DNA of 64,000 nucleotides, taken from NCBI GenBank assembly GCA_020025775.1, contig JAHHRN010000006.1, positions 62,001 through 126,000 on the forward strand, written 5' to 3'. Within the stretch, counting starts at the first letter, position 1; each line of letters begins with the position of its first letter. The translations under genes and the position numbers were made by a program. The stretch is from Acutalibacter sp. GTDB lineage: Bacteria; Bacillota; Clostridia; Oscillospirales; Acutalibacteraceae. Under the pieces are notes generated by a model, which was not told the origin of the DNA, did no database searches, and saw only the letters and a program-made list of their open reading frames with translations. This document shows, in pieces, positions 33,614 through 40,695 of the stretch.

Positions 33614-35119
33614 TTATTTAGAAAGGTCTACTCTAAAGAGACGAAGCTCATCGTTATATTCAACCTTGCCGATTTCAGCAATGATATAATACATGCCGTC
33701 CTCGGAAATATCGCCTATCGCATAGCCACTTGCGCCCGCATAAAGCTGTGTGGTCCTAAAGCTTTCGCCCTTATCCTCGGAAACAGCATAAGAAAGATTC
33801 GCACGTACCTTGTAGCTATCGGCATAAGCACAGTAAACTTTGCCGTCATAGCAGGCAACAGAAGACTGCACCGACGGGGTGCGAAGTTCACTTTCATAAG
33901 CAGGCTTTACAAAGGTTTCACCGCTATCATTAGAATAGGCAAATCTTAAATGTCCGTTTCGCGGGAAGGAAGCCATACTGCCGCTGCGAAATACCATGAA
34001 AAGCTCGTTATCCGAAAGAAGGTCCAAATCCGCTTCGGCACCATCCGCAGTAAGCGCACCAAGCGTAAATGTACCGTTTTTCGCATTCAAAACCGCATTG
34101 CCCTCTTTACAGCGAATCGGGAAAGCAAAGCTACCGTCCGGAAGGCATACACCCTTTGCAGGCCCTATACCAATAGCCATATGTAGTTTTTCCGTCACGT
34201 TGACGATATGCTCTTTATCCCAGTCTATAGCACCGTTTTCGAGGAGCTTGCCTTCCATATAATAGGAAGTTAGGCGATAATTTTCGGAGGCTTTTCCCGC
34301 CGAAAAAAGCACCCCTATCGTTCTTGTTTCGGGATTATAAGCCGGTGTGGGGTCGGCGATTCTGCCTACTTCGCCAAGGAAATCCTGCGGTTTTAAGGCA
34401 ACACGAATCTCGGAAAAGCTTTCTGCACCGTCTAAAGAAATTTTATAAACCATTTCGCTGTCGCTCATGTCTTTGGCGGTGTTACATCTGGCTTCGGCAA
34501 AAACCATCACGGCATCCTTGCCGTTTTCGCCCTCGTTTTCTAATAAAAGCAAGGTTGGAATGCGGTAGGTCGAATACTCGCCCTCCCCTTTTGCAAAAAC
34601 AACTTTTGTATAAACATCTTCGTTAAATTTCGCATAATCCTGCGTTTTTGCCCAAAAAACATTGATAAGGAAAATGCCTAAGAAAGCAACCGCCACGAGG
34701 CTCAATGCCTTGGTGTTGGTCTTTTTGAAAAGTTCTAAAACCGTTGCCACTCCATAAGTGAATAGGAAAAGCGCAAAGCAAATGATAGGCGGTGCAAAAA
34801 TTGAAAACGGCTGGAAGTGGTCGACAATCAGCTGAAAAACAAGCACATAAATCCCTAAAAGGAGTGCTAAACCTGCGCTCACGGTGTTTAAGATTTTGGT
34901 TTTCTTTTCGTTTTCACGCTTTGTCAAAAACGCATAAACCACCGCACCCGTCATAAGAAGTAAAAACACCACAAAGAATGCCACAGTAAGCGGAAAATGA
35001 TTGAATAATTCCTGATTAATATAAAGGTAAATGCTGCTACCTACCCAAGCGGACAAAACCGCCACAACAAGGCAGATTTTTTCAAAAAGATTTAAAGCAA
35101 ACTCCCTTTTTGTTTTCAT
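33614..35119 (-). CDS. Membrane-anchored BNR-repeat sialidase
   Basis: The 501-residue protein has five hydrophobic helices in residues 10-160, then a catalytic-type domain. YSTYRIP holds the first arginine of the sialidase triad (R186), followed by FAEAR, and later Asp-box-like repeats SNDSGETF and EDKGESF. BNR (GH33) sialidases free terminal sialic acid from glycoproteins and glycolipids. Here the domain should face outward, tethered by a multi-pass membrane region. That fits a cell which also encodes sialic acid uptake and lyase in this window. The start ATG 35119 has AGGGGAA; a longer frame to 35209 lacks a ribosome site and overlaps the GH3 gene. An alternative is a non-sialidase BNR enzyme. 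Confidence 0.85.
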   Translation of the reverse strand: MKTKREFALNLFEKICLVVAVLSAWVGSSIYLYINQELFNHFPLTVAFFVVFLLLMTGAVVYAFLTKRENEKKTKILNTVSAGLALLLGIYVLVFQLIVDHFQPFSIFAPPIICFALFLFTYGVATVLELFKKTNTKALSLVAVAFLGIFLINVFWAKTQDYAKFNEDVYTKVVFAKGEGEYSTYRIPTLLLLENEGENGKDAVMVFAEARCNTAKDMSDSEMVYKISLDGAESFSEIRVALKPQDFLGEVGRIADPTPAYNPETRTIGVLFSAGKASENYRLTSYYMEGKLLENGAIDWDKEHIVNVTEKLHMAIGIGPAKGVCLPDGSFAFPIRCKEGNAVLNAKNGTFTLGALTADGAEADLDLLSDNELFMVFRSGSMASFPRNGHLRFAYSNDSGETFVKPAYESELRTPSVQSSVACYDGKVYCAYADSYKVRANLSYAVSEDKGESFRTTQLYAGASGYAIGDISEDGMYYIIAEIGKVEYNDELRLFRVDLSK

Positions 35120-35135
35120 CGTTTCCCCTACTTTC

Positions 35136-35168
35136 AAAAAGCACCCGTCATTACGCCGAGTGCTTTTT
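35136..35168 (-). terminator. Terminator/attenuator between GH3 and sialidase genes
   Basis: AAAAAGCACCCG (35136-35147) pairs with CGAGTGCTTTTT (35157-35168) with one mismatch. On the minus strand it follows the GH3 stop and ends in a U-run just before the sialidase ribosome site, so it could attenuate read-through. Confidence 0.7.
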
Positions 35169-35184
35169 TCTTTCTCTTTTAAAT

Positions 35185-37617
35185 TTATTTCTCGAGATAG
35201 TGCATGCAAAGGGTTAATACGTGCTTTGCAACATACTGCATTTCACCGAGGGTGATGCCCTCCGGCTTGCCGTAGGTCTTTAAAAGTGTACCGTCAGGCT
35301 TATGCGGGCCAACACGCTTGCCGCCGGGCATTAACACGTCAACAGTGGCTCTAACACGGTAGCCGTTATCGCAAATCTGCGGGAATTCCGGAGACTTCTT
35401 ATAACGCATCCACCAGTCGGTCATAACCATGCCTTCAAAGCCCCATTCGTTTCTGAGGATTCGCTCGCAAAGCTCGTAGTTATAATGACCCCAAACGCTG
35501 TTGATGCGGTTGTAGGAGGTCATTAAGGTGTTCGGCTTCGCGGTCTTTACGCAGATTTCAAAGCCCTTTAAGTAGATTTCGCGAAGTGCTCGTTCGGAAA
35601 CTCTGGCATCATTGTAAAGACGGTTGTATTCCTGGTTGTTACAAGCAAAGTGCTTCGGACAAGCGGACTGACCGGATTTCTGAACGCCCTTAACAGTTGC
35701 CGCAGCCATAAAGCCGGAAACGACCGGATCTTCGGAGAAGTATTCAAAGTTTCTGCCGCAAAGCGGATTTCTGTGAATGTTCATACCGGGAGCTAAGAGA
35801 ATGTCACTGCCCTTTTCTTTCATTTCTGCACCCATAGCGGTGTAAACTTCTTCGACCAAAGCCTTATCAAAGGAGGTTGCAAAGAGAGAACCAATCGGGA
35901 TGAGGGAGCAGTAAGAAAGCAAACGGATACCGGAAGGACCGTCTGTGGTGGTGACTGCCGGAACGCCCTTATTTCTAAGGCTTTCGAGCACACCGCCGAG
36001 TGCACCGGCATTACCCTTTGCACCGAGAGCGCTGTCCATAACGTAGTCGCCACGGGAAATAGCTTCCAATTCCTCTAAGGAAAGCTGGGCAACGAACTCG
36101 TCTAAGGTAACCTTGCCGTCTTTTACATCCTGTAACTTATAGCCCTTGTCGCCGGTCTGTGCAATATCTTCCGGCAGGTTTTCTAAGATGATTTTCTTTA
36201 AGTCATATTCACGAGCCTTGCAGGGTTCTTCACTCATTTCGCCGCCGGCATTCACAAGTCTCGGGAAGCTCTCAAGCGGAGCCGCCGCCTGCTTTAACTG
36301 CTCGCAGAGAACGGTTTCTTCCTGTGCGTAGCTGTATACCTTTTCGGCAGAACGAACATCAGTGCCGAGATAGAAAGCATATTCGCCTGCTTCCATGACA
36401 TAAGCAAATTTATAGCCGGATTTACCGCAATCATCGTAAGAAGCTAAAAATTCGTTCGGTACGAATACGGTAAGTGTTTCGCTCTCGCCGGGCTGGAGCT
36501 CTTTGGTCTTTTCGAAGCCGACAAGCTCTCTTGCAGGGTTGCCCAAAGTGCCGCAGGGTTTCTGGAGATAAACCTCTGCTACTTCTTTACCGCTTCTGTC
36601 ACCGATATTTTTCACGGTGCAAACGAAGTCGATACCGTTTTCCTTTTGCTCCGCCTTTACGAAATCCATTTGGAATTTGGTATAGGAAAGACCGAAACCG
36701 AAGGGATAAAGTACGGCATCCTTCTTGAAGGTTTCAAAGTAACGATAGCCGACATAAATATCTTCGTGATATTCGTTGTAAGCCTTATTGCCGAAATAGT
36801 TGGCGGTCGGATAATCCTCGTAACGCTTTGCAACGGTGTCGGCAAGCTTACCGGAGGGATTTACCTTACCGCAAAGAAGGTCGGCAACTGCATTGCCGCT
36901 TTCCATGCCGCCCTGCCAAACGAGAAGCACAGCGCCGATTTTGTCGCCGTATTTCTGAACCCAAGAAAGGTCAATCATACTGCCGATATTTAAAAGCACA
37001 GTAACGCTCTTAAAATGCTTGGTTAAAAGGTCTAAGCTGTTGGTTTCAGCATCGGTTAAATAGAAGCTGCCTTTTTGAAGGGCGTTTTCTCTGTCTTCAC
37101 CCGAAGAACGGCCAATCGCATAAACGGCGGTTTGGCTCTTTTCGGCTGCCTTCTTGACGATTTCCTCGGTCAAGGGCATATCGGGGTAAAATCTGGGCCA
37201 GTGACCCCAGAAGCCGTGGTCAATCGGATTTTCTTCCATCCAATCAGCATAGGTCTTGGCAAGCTCTTCGTTTACCGTTACAACGCCGCTGTTTCGAAGA
37301 CCCTCTAAGGGAGAAACACCGTAAGGCTTTTTAACGTCGCCGCCGGAACCATAGCCGGTGAAGAACCAATCGGTCTGCAAGCGGGAGAAAAAGGAAACAC
37401 ACTCCCCCTCTTTATAGGGCAAAACACCTGTGTTCTTTAAAAGAACCGCACCCTCAGCAGCCGCACGACGTAAAAGTTCGGGCATGCCTTCTGTAATGGT
37501 CACTTCGCCGAGTGCCGCTTCGGCTTCCTTCTGAGAAACGCCGCTGACGAATTTCGTGCCCACGTTAATGAAGAAATTGACAACTTTGTTGACAGCTTTT
37601 CTTGTTGTTTTGTTCAT
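35185..37617 (-). CDS. GH3 beta-glycosidase with permuted domain order
   Basis: The 810-residue enzyme belongs to glycoside hydrolase family 3, but the usual order is reversed. The alpha/beta sandwich domain (VLLKNTGVLPY near residue 60, ENPIDHG, GGMESGNAVADLL) and a fibronectin-like domain (VCTVKNIGDRSGKEVAEVYLQ) come first. The (beta/alpha)8 domain with the nucleophile D734 in VMTDWWM comes last. KHFACNNQE and RNFEYFSEDP are typical barrel motifs. Similar permuted GH3 enzymes are known in rumen Clostridia. No signal peptide is evident. The product removes terminal beta-glucose, beta-xylose or beta-GlcNAc; which one is not determinable. ATG 37617 follows AAAGGAGC. Confidence 0.92.
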   Translation of the reverse strand: MNKTTRKAVNKVVNFFINVGTKFVSGVSQKEAEAALGEVTITEGMPELLRRAAAEGAVLLKNTGVLPYKEGECVSFFSRLQTDWFFTGYGSGGDVKKPYGVSPLEGLRNSGVVTVNEELAKTYADWMEENPIDHGFWGHWPRFYPDMPLTEEIVKKAAEKSQTAVYAIGRSSGEDRENALQKGSFYLTDAETNSLDLLTKHFKSVTVLLNIGSMIDLSWVQKYGDKIGAVLLVWQGGMESGNAVADLLCGKVNPSGKLADTVAKRYEDYPTANYFGNKAYNEYHEDIYVGYRYFETFKKDAVLYPFGFGLSYTKFQMDFVKAEQKENGIDFVCTVKNIGDRSGKEVAEVYLQKPCGTLGNPARELVGFEKTKELQPGESETLTVFVPNEFLASYDDCGKSGYKFAYVMEAGEYAFYLGTDVRSAEKVYSYAQEETVLCEQLKQAAAPLESFPRLVNAGGEMSEEPCKAREYDLKKIILENLPEDIAQTGDKGYKLQDVKDGKVTLDEFVAQLSLEELEAISRGDYVMDSALGAKGNAGALGGVLESLRNKGVPAVTTTDGPSGIRLLSYCSLIPIGSLFATSFDKALVEEVYTAMGAEMKEKGSDILLAPGMNIHRNPLCGRNFEYFSEDPVVSGFMAAATVKGVQKSGQSACPKHFACNNQEYNRLYNDARVSERALREIYLKGFEICVKTAKPNTLMTSYNRINSVWGHYNYELCERILRNEWGFEGMVMTDWWMRYKKSPEFPQICDNGYRVRATVDVLMPGGKRVGPHKPDGTLLKTYGKPEGITLGEMQYVAKHVLTLCMHYLEK

Positions 37618-37664
37618 AAAAAGCTCCTTTTTTGTTTTATTTAAAACTTTTCGCACTGTATTGT

Positions 37665-37693
37665 ATTGTAACACAGCAGCCCTATAAAGTAAA
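37665..37693 (-). promoter_or_regulatory. GH3 gene promoter
   Basis: On the minus strand TTTACT (37693-37688) and TACAAT (37670-37665) are separated by 17 bases; a second TACAAT overlaps five bases downstream. Confidence 0.65.
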
Positions 37694-37729
37694 GAAAAAT
37701 CGCAAAGCGCAAAGGGAATTTGGATATAA

Positions 37730-37772
37730 AAAAAACAAACAGCACTAAAAAATAAAGCACTGCTTGTTTTAC
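37730..37772 (-). terminator. Terminator of the PadR-regulated set
   Basis: AAAACAAACAG pairs with CTGCTTGTTTT across a spacer (37734-37770), with eight Ts on the minus strand. It follows the small exported protein gene. Confidence 0.65.
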
Positions 37773-37820
37773 TTTAAATATTCGCTTTTTACGTTGGTGC
37801 TAAAAGGTTTTTGTTACAAA

Positions 37821-38303
37821 TTAAAGAAGATTACCGTTTGTATTGCAAGTTAAAATAATGGTATCGCTCTCTGTCTGTGTGCAAATGCCAAGATGATAAC
37901 GTTTCATGGTGTAGGCGCCTTTTGCTTGGTTGCCTCTGCGAGTCGGAGACATATTCGTTGCTTTCCATTTTCCGATATAAACAGTATATTCCATGTGGCA
38001 AGCTGTGCAAGTTGCAGAAGTGCCTGTATAGGTAAAATCACCATATAATTTAATCTCCCATACAGCTCTGCCGTCTTTTTCACGAAGTGTTGCTGTTTTA
38101 CAACCGCTTTTTGTTCCACCCTGTCGAGCCATAGTTTCTATTTCACTCAAAACAGTGGTTAAAGTACAACCATCTTCAAGGGTTTCTACCGTGGTTGAAA
38201 TCACTTTTTCTTCGCCTGCTCTTGGAGCAGCTGCGAAGCTTGGAATTAAACAAATACTACTAACTAAAACAGCTGTTAAAAAAAAGCTGATGATTTTTTT
38301 CAT
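37821..38303 (-). CDS. Small exported cysteine-containing protein of unknown function
   Basis: The 160-residue product begins with a clear signal peptide (MKKIISFFLTAVLVSS, cut near SFAAAPRA). The mature part has six cysteines, including a TCTACH pair, and ends in a beta-rich stretch with MKRYHLGICTQ. I cannot assign a family. The cysteines could form disulfides or bind a ligand outside the cell. It starts 7 bases after a HAAS-like membrane protein gene that follows a PadR regulator gene, so the three form one transcription unit. Co-regulation with PadR suggests a response to an envelope or small-molecule signal; this is inference. Confidence 0.72.
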   Translation of the reverse strand: MKKIISFFLTAVLVSSICLIPSFAAAPRAGEEKVISTTVETLEDGCTLTTVLSEIETMARQGGTKSGCKTATLREKDGRAVWEIKLYGDFTYTGTSATCTACHMEYTVYIGKWKATNMSPTRRGNQAKGAYTMKRYHLGICTQTESDTIILTCNTNGNLL

Positions 38304-38310
38304 TATTATA

Positions 38311-38724
38311 TTATCTCCCTATAGTTTCATTGCTATGTTGAAATTCTGTTTGTTGCGTTTCTTCTATGATATGCGTCAGTACATTCTGTTTTTCAGAATG
38401 TACGTCTTCTATAGCATACAGCAAACCTGCAAGCACCATGCAAAGAGCGACAATTAAAGCCGTTAAAATTGTTTTTGTACAACGAAGCCCTTTACTAATT
38501 TTTCGAATATCGGCAAATTCAAAGAAAGAACGTGCCACTTCTTCTGCTGTACCAAACTGTGCATAAATTGTTTCCATATCCGAAACTTTATTTTCTTCAA
38601 TAAAGTTAAACAGTTCGTTGTCAAAATCTTTCATAAATGCTTTGGCAATCGAATTCTTGCAAAGCAAAAGATGTTTAATTTCTCGCCTGTATCGCTTAAT
38701 TTCGCTGTTAAACTGTCTATCCAT
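38311..38724 (-). CDS. HAAS-domain-like single-pass membrane protein (DUF1700-type)
   Basis: The 137 residues comprise an N-terminal helical domain (about 1-75), a membrane helix (about 84-106, TKTILTALIVALCMVLAGLLY), and a short polar tail. The first domain, with FxxDFDNELFNFIEEN and TxEEVARSFFE, resembles the HAAS/DUF1700 adaptor domain usually encoded next to PadR-type regulators. It would be a membrane adaptor or sensor whose cytosolic domain may bind a partner. Its upstream neighbour is exactly such a PadR gene, 15 bases away. Confidence 0.75.
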   Translation of the reverse strand: MDRQFNSEIKRYRREIKHLLLCKNSIAKAFMKDFDNELFNFIEENKVSDMETIYAQFGTAEEVARSFFEFADIRKISKGLRCTKTILTALIVALCMVLAGLLYAIEDVHSEKQNVLTHIIEETQQTEFQHSNETIGR

Positions 38725-38739
38725 CCTATACCCGCCCTA

Positions 38740-39069
38740 TTATTTATCCATAATTTTATTGATGCTGTCGATAATTTCATTGTACTCTTTTAAGAGCGTT
38801 TTGAAATATTCTTTTCCTGCATCTTCCAAATGATAATATTTTCGTGTTCTTCTTTTTCCTGCAAGCTTTGTATATTCGCTAATGTAGCCGGCATCAGACA
38901 AACGATAAAGGACCGGATAAAGCGAGCCTTCCAGCATGGTGTATACGCCATTACTTTTCTCTGCAAAGGATTTTACAATTTGATAGCCGTATAAATCTTC
39001 TTTCCCCAACAAATACAAAACTAGAAGTTCTGCGGTTCCCCTTTTAAAGTTATCTTGATTTTGACTCAT
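38740..39069 (-). CDS. PadR family transcriptional regulator
   Basis: The product is a compact PadR-type winged-helix regulator of about 109 residues. It opens with NFKRGTAELLVLYLLG, then YGYQIVKSF, GSLYPVLYRLSDAGYI and the wing GKRRTRKYYHL, ending with a dimerisation helix. PadR proteins usually repress their own operon and neighbouring genes. I use ATG 39069; in-frame GTGs at 39078 and 39075 are closer to the AAGGA site and could be the real start. A 15-base palindrome about 100 bases upstream may be its operator. Confidence 0.85.
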   Translation of the reverse strand: MSQNQDNFKRGTAELLVLYLLGKEDLYGYQIVKSFAEKSNGVYTMLEGSLYPVLYRLSDAGYISEYTKLAGKRRTRKYYHLEDAGKEYFKTLLKEYNEIIDSINKIMDK

Positions 39070-39123
39070 CTGCACCACTTTTCCTTACATTAAGAAATCC
39101 ATTTTATTTTTTTCGTACCAGTT

Positions 39124-39152
39124 ATTATAACACAATTATTTTTTTATGCAAT
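39124..39152 (-). promoter_or_regulatory. padR operon promoter
   Basis: On the minus strand TTGCAT (39151-39146) and a perfect TATAAT (39129-39124) are separated by 16 bases. Confidence 0.65.
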
Positions 39153-39163
39153 AGATTTGTTAG

Positions 39164-39178
39164 AATATGTCACATATT
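39164..39178. promoter_or_regulatory. Candidate PadR operator palindrome
   Basis: AATATGT-C-ACATATT is a perfect 7-1-7 palindrome, 12 bases upstream of the padR -35 box. PadR-family operators often contain ATGT and ACAT half sites, which this has. Confidence 0.45.
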
Positions 39179-39195
39179 ATATTTTTGAAAAATAA

Positions 39196-39233
39196 AAAAC
39201 CCGATGCACTTATTTTCAAGTGCATCGGGTTTT
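39196..39233 (-). terminator. Terminator after the lipoprotein-like remnant
   Basis: AAAACCCGATGCACTT (39196-39211) pairs perfectly with AAGTGCATCGGGTTTT (39218-39233); A-run at the left supplies minus-strand Us. Confidence 0.92.
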
Positions 39234-39238
39234 AAGCT

Positions 39239-39690
39239 TTATACTCTGCCGAAGTTAACAGAAATATTCTGATCGTATACTGTTAAAATATTGCCGGAAA
39301 CTTTAAAATTCTCTACTGTACCATCGGAATGTGTAATGGTATTGCCGGAGTATTTTGCGATTTCTTGGCCGCTAAAGAACTCTTTTAGATACTGTTCAAA
39401 CTCTCTAGAAATAGCATCTATTTCCTGTTTTTCTTCTTCAGTTAACGTTCTGCCTTGCTGTTGTGCAGCATTTTCACGTGCCTGCAACAATAAGCTATAA
39501 TAGCTCTTTCGCATTTCACTACCGTTGGTTAACTCAATCGTCGTTACAACTTCGCCATTCTCTTTAAAGGTACAGTACATGGTTGCTTGAATATTGCTAA
39601 GCTTTGCAACATCAATTTCGTCATCTGCAATCAAATCGGCAGCACGATAAGTGAGTGCGCATCCGCATTGTAAAGTCGTTAAGCTTTACG
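39239..39690 (-). pseudogene. 5'-truncated lipoprotein gene remnant
   Basis: From TTG 39634 the frame encodes 131 residues (ATMYCTFKENGEV, a Glu/Gln-rich helix, then FKVSGNILTVYDQNISV). The same frame is open upstream of that TTG to 39686 and reads LQCGCALTYRAAD, the end of a lipoprotein signal peptide. It then meets a stop codon, with no start codon or ribosome site in frame. The gene thus seems to have lost its start and most of its signal sequence. The C-terminal beta-rich part is of no family I can name. A perfect terminator follows the stop, as expected of a once-functional gene. Internal translation from TTG 39634 cannot be excluded. Confidence 0.5.
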
Positions 39691-39971
39691 TAAAAGGAGC
39701 GTTTTAAAGTGAAAAAACTTGCTTTAGAAATTCCAACTTTGAGACTTTTTAGAAAGCTCTACGGTTTGGGTTTTACCGTTTACGGTGATTTTCACTTCTT
39801 TCTCTCTACCGTCATAAGAAGCGGCGTCCCTTCTTTCTATAGATATACTTTACTTTGTATTTTACCTTTTTACAAACTATCCCTCAAGCACAGTTTGCGC
39901 CAAAAATCCAATTTGAAATATGGGCATTTTCACTGAAAGTGTTCTTTTTTTCTCTTTTTCGACGTTTGTGG

Positions 39972-40000
39972 TTGAATAAGAATTTACTTTATATTATAAT
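39972..40000 (+). promoter_or_regulatory. tetR-CDF promoter
   Basis: TTGAAT (39972-39977) and a perfect TATAAT (39995-40000) are separated by 17 bases. Confidence 0.8.
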
Positions 40001-40020
40001 AGTGTTTGTTAATAGAAATT

Positions 40021-40036
40021 TGTCTATTTTTAGACA
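40021..40036. promoter_or_regulatory. Candidate TetR operator
   Basis: TGTCTA-TTTT-TAGACA is a perfect 6-4-6 inverted repeat just downstream of the predicted transcription start and before the regulator gene. That is a classic place for auto-repression. Confidence 0.55.
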
Positions 40037-40080
40037 GGATTTCAAAATGTTGTATCATAATAGAAAAGGAGTTAATTTTA

Positions 40081-40695
40081 ATGGCACAACCCGTTTTAGA
40101 CAGCCGTGTACGCCGTACCAAACGCTTGCTTCGTGAGGGCTTAACAGACCTGCTTCACGAAAAGAGCATTAAGAAAATCACCGTACGTGAGCTTTCTGAC
40201 CATGTAGAAATCAATCGTGGTACATTTTATTTGCACTACAAAGATATTTATGATTTAGTTGGGCAAATTGAGGACGAACTTTTTGAGGAATTTGAGCAAA
40301 TTCTTGCCCAGTACAGCTTCGATGACCTTAAACTCCGTCCGCACGATATTTTTTCGGATATTTGCCGCTTCCTTTACAACAACCGCGACATCTGCTCGGC
40401 CCTTTTAGGTGACAACGGCGACATCACCTTCTTATTTAAGATGCGGGCCTTCCTTCGCAACAAGTGCTTTACCGACTACGCCAGTGTCTATGAAATTACC
40501 CGTTTAGAAAATTACGATTATGTTTACACCTTTTTTGAAGCGGGCGCAGTGAGCTTGATTCGTTATTGGCTCGAGCATCCCGAGGATAACAAGACCCCCG
40601 AAGAGATTGCTTATTTAATTGAAAACGTATTCAAAAGCGGCGCCAGTTTTCTTTTAAATGCCAACCAATCTTCGGAGGCGAAACAGAATGGCTGA
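40081..40695 (+). CDS. TetR/AcrR family transcriptional regulator
   Basis: This 204-residue protein has an N-terminal TetR helix-turn-helix (RVRRTKRLLREGL, then ITVRELSDHVEINRGTFYLHYKDIYDLV) and an all-helical ligand domain with C-terminal TetR_C-type features. Such proteins are dimeric repressors released by a small ligand. It overlaps the CDF transporter gene by eight bases, so it probably controls metal export. ATG 40081 follows AAAGGAG (40064-40070); the leader contains a perfect operator-like repeat. The true inducer is unknown; a metal ion is plausible only from context. Confidence 0.9.
   Translation: MAQPVLDSRVRRTKRLLREGLTDLLHEKSIKKITVRELSDHVEINRGTFYLHYKDIYDLVGQIEDELFEEFEQILAQYSFDDLKLRPHDIFSDICRFLYNNRDICSALLGDNGDITFLFKMRAFLRNKCFTDYASVYEITRLENYDYVYTFFEAGAVSLIRYWLEHPEDNKTPEEIAYLIENVFKSGASFLLNANQSSEAKQNG

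Larger units (their letters stand above)
39640..40080. other. Intergenic region with gene debris and the tetR promoter
   Basis: On the minus strand 39725-39863 reads as a protein C-terminal piece (REKEVKITVNGKTQTVEL, ending near SQSWNF) with no start codon. This suggests decay or a deletion joining two genes. The plus-strand side holds the tetR promoter (39972-40000) and a perfect operator-like repeat (40021-40036). No intact gene is supported. Confidence 0.45.

Noticed and set aside
35120..35209. Longer N-terminus for the sialidase gene
   Set aside because: It would overlap the GH3 gene and cross a terminator hairpin, and it adds a charged tail before the first membrane helix.
39709..39936. 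Plus-strand 75-codon frame with AAAAGGAG before GTG
   Set aside because: The ribosome site looks good, but the sequence is not protein-like and the reverse strand reads as a more credible protein fragment. I treat it as chance.
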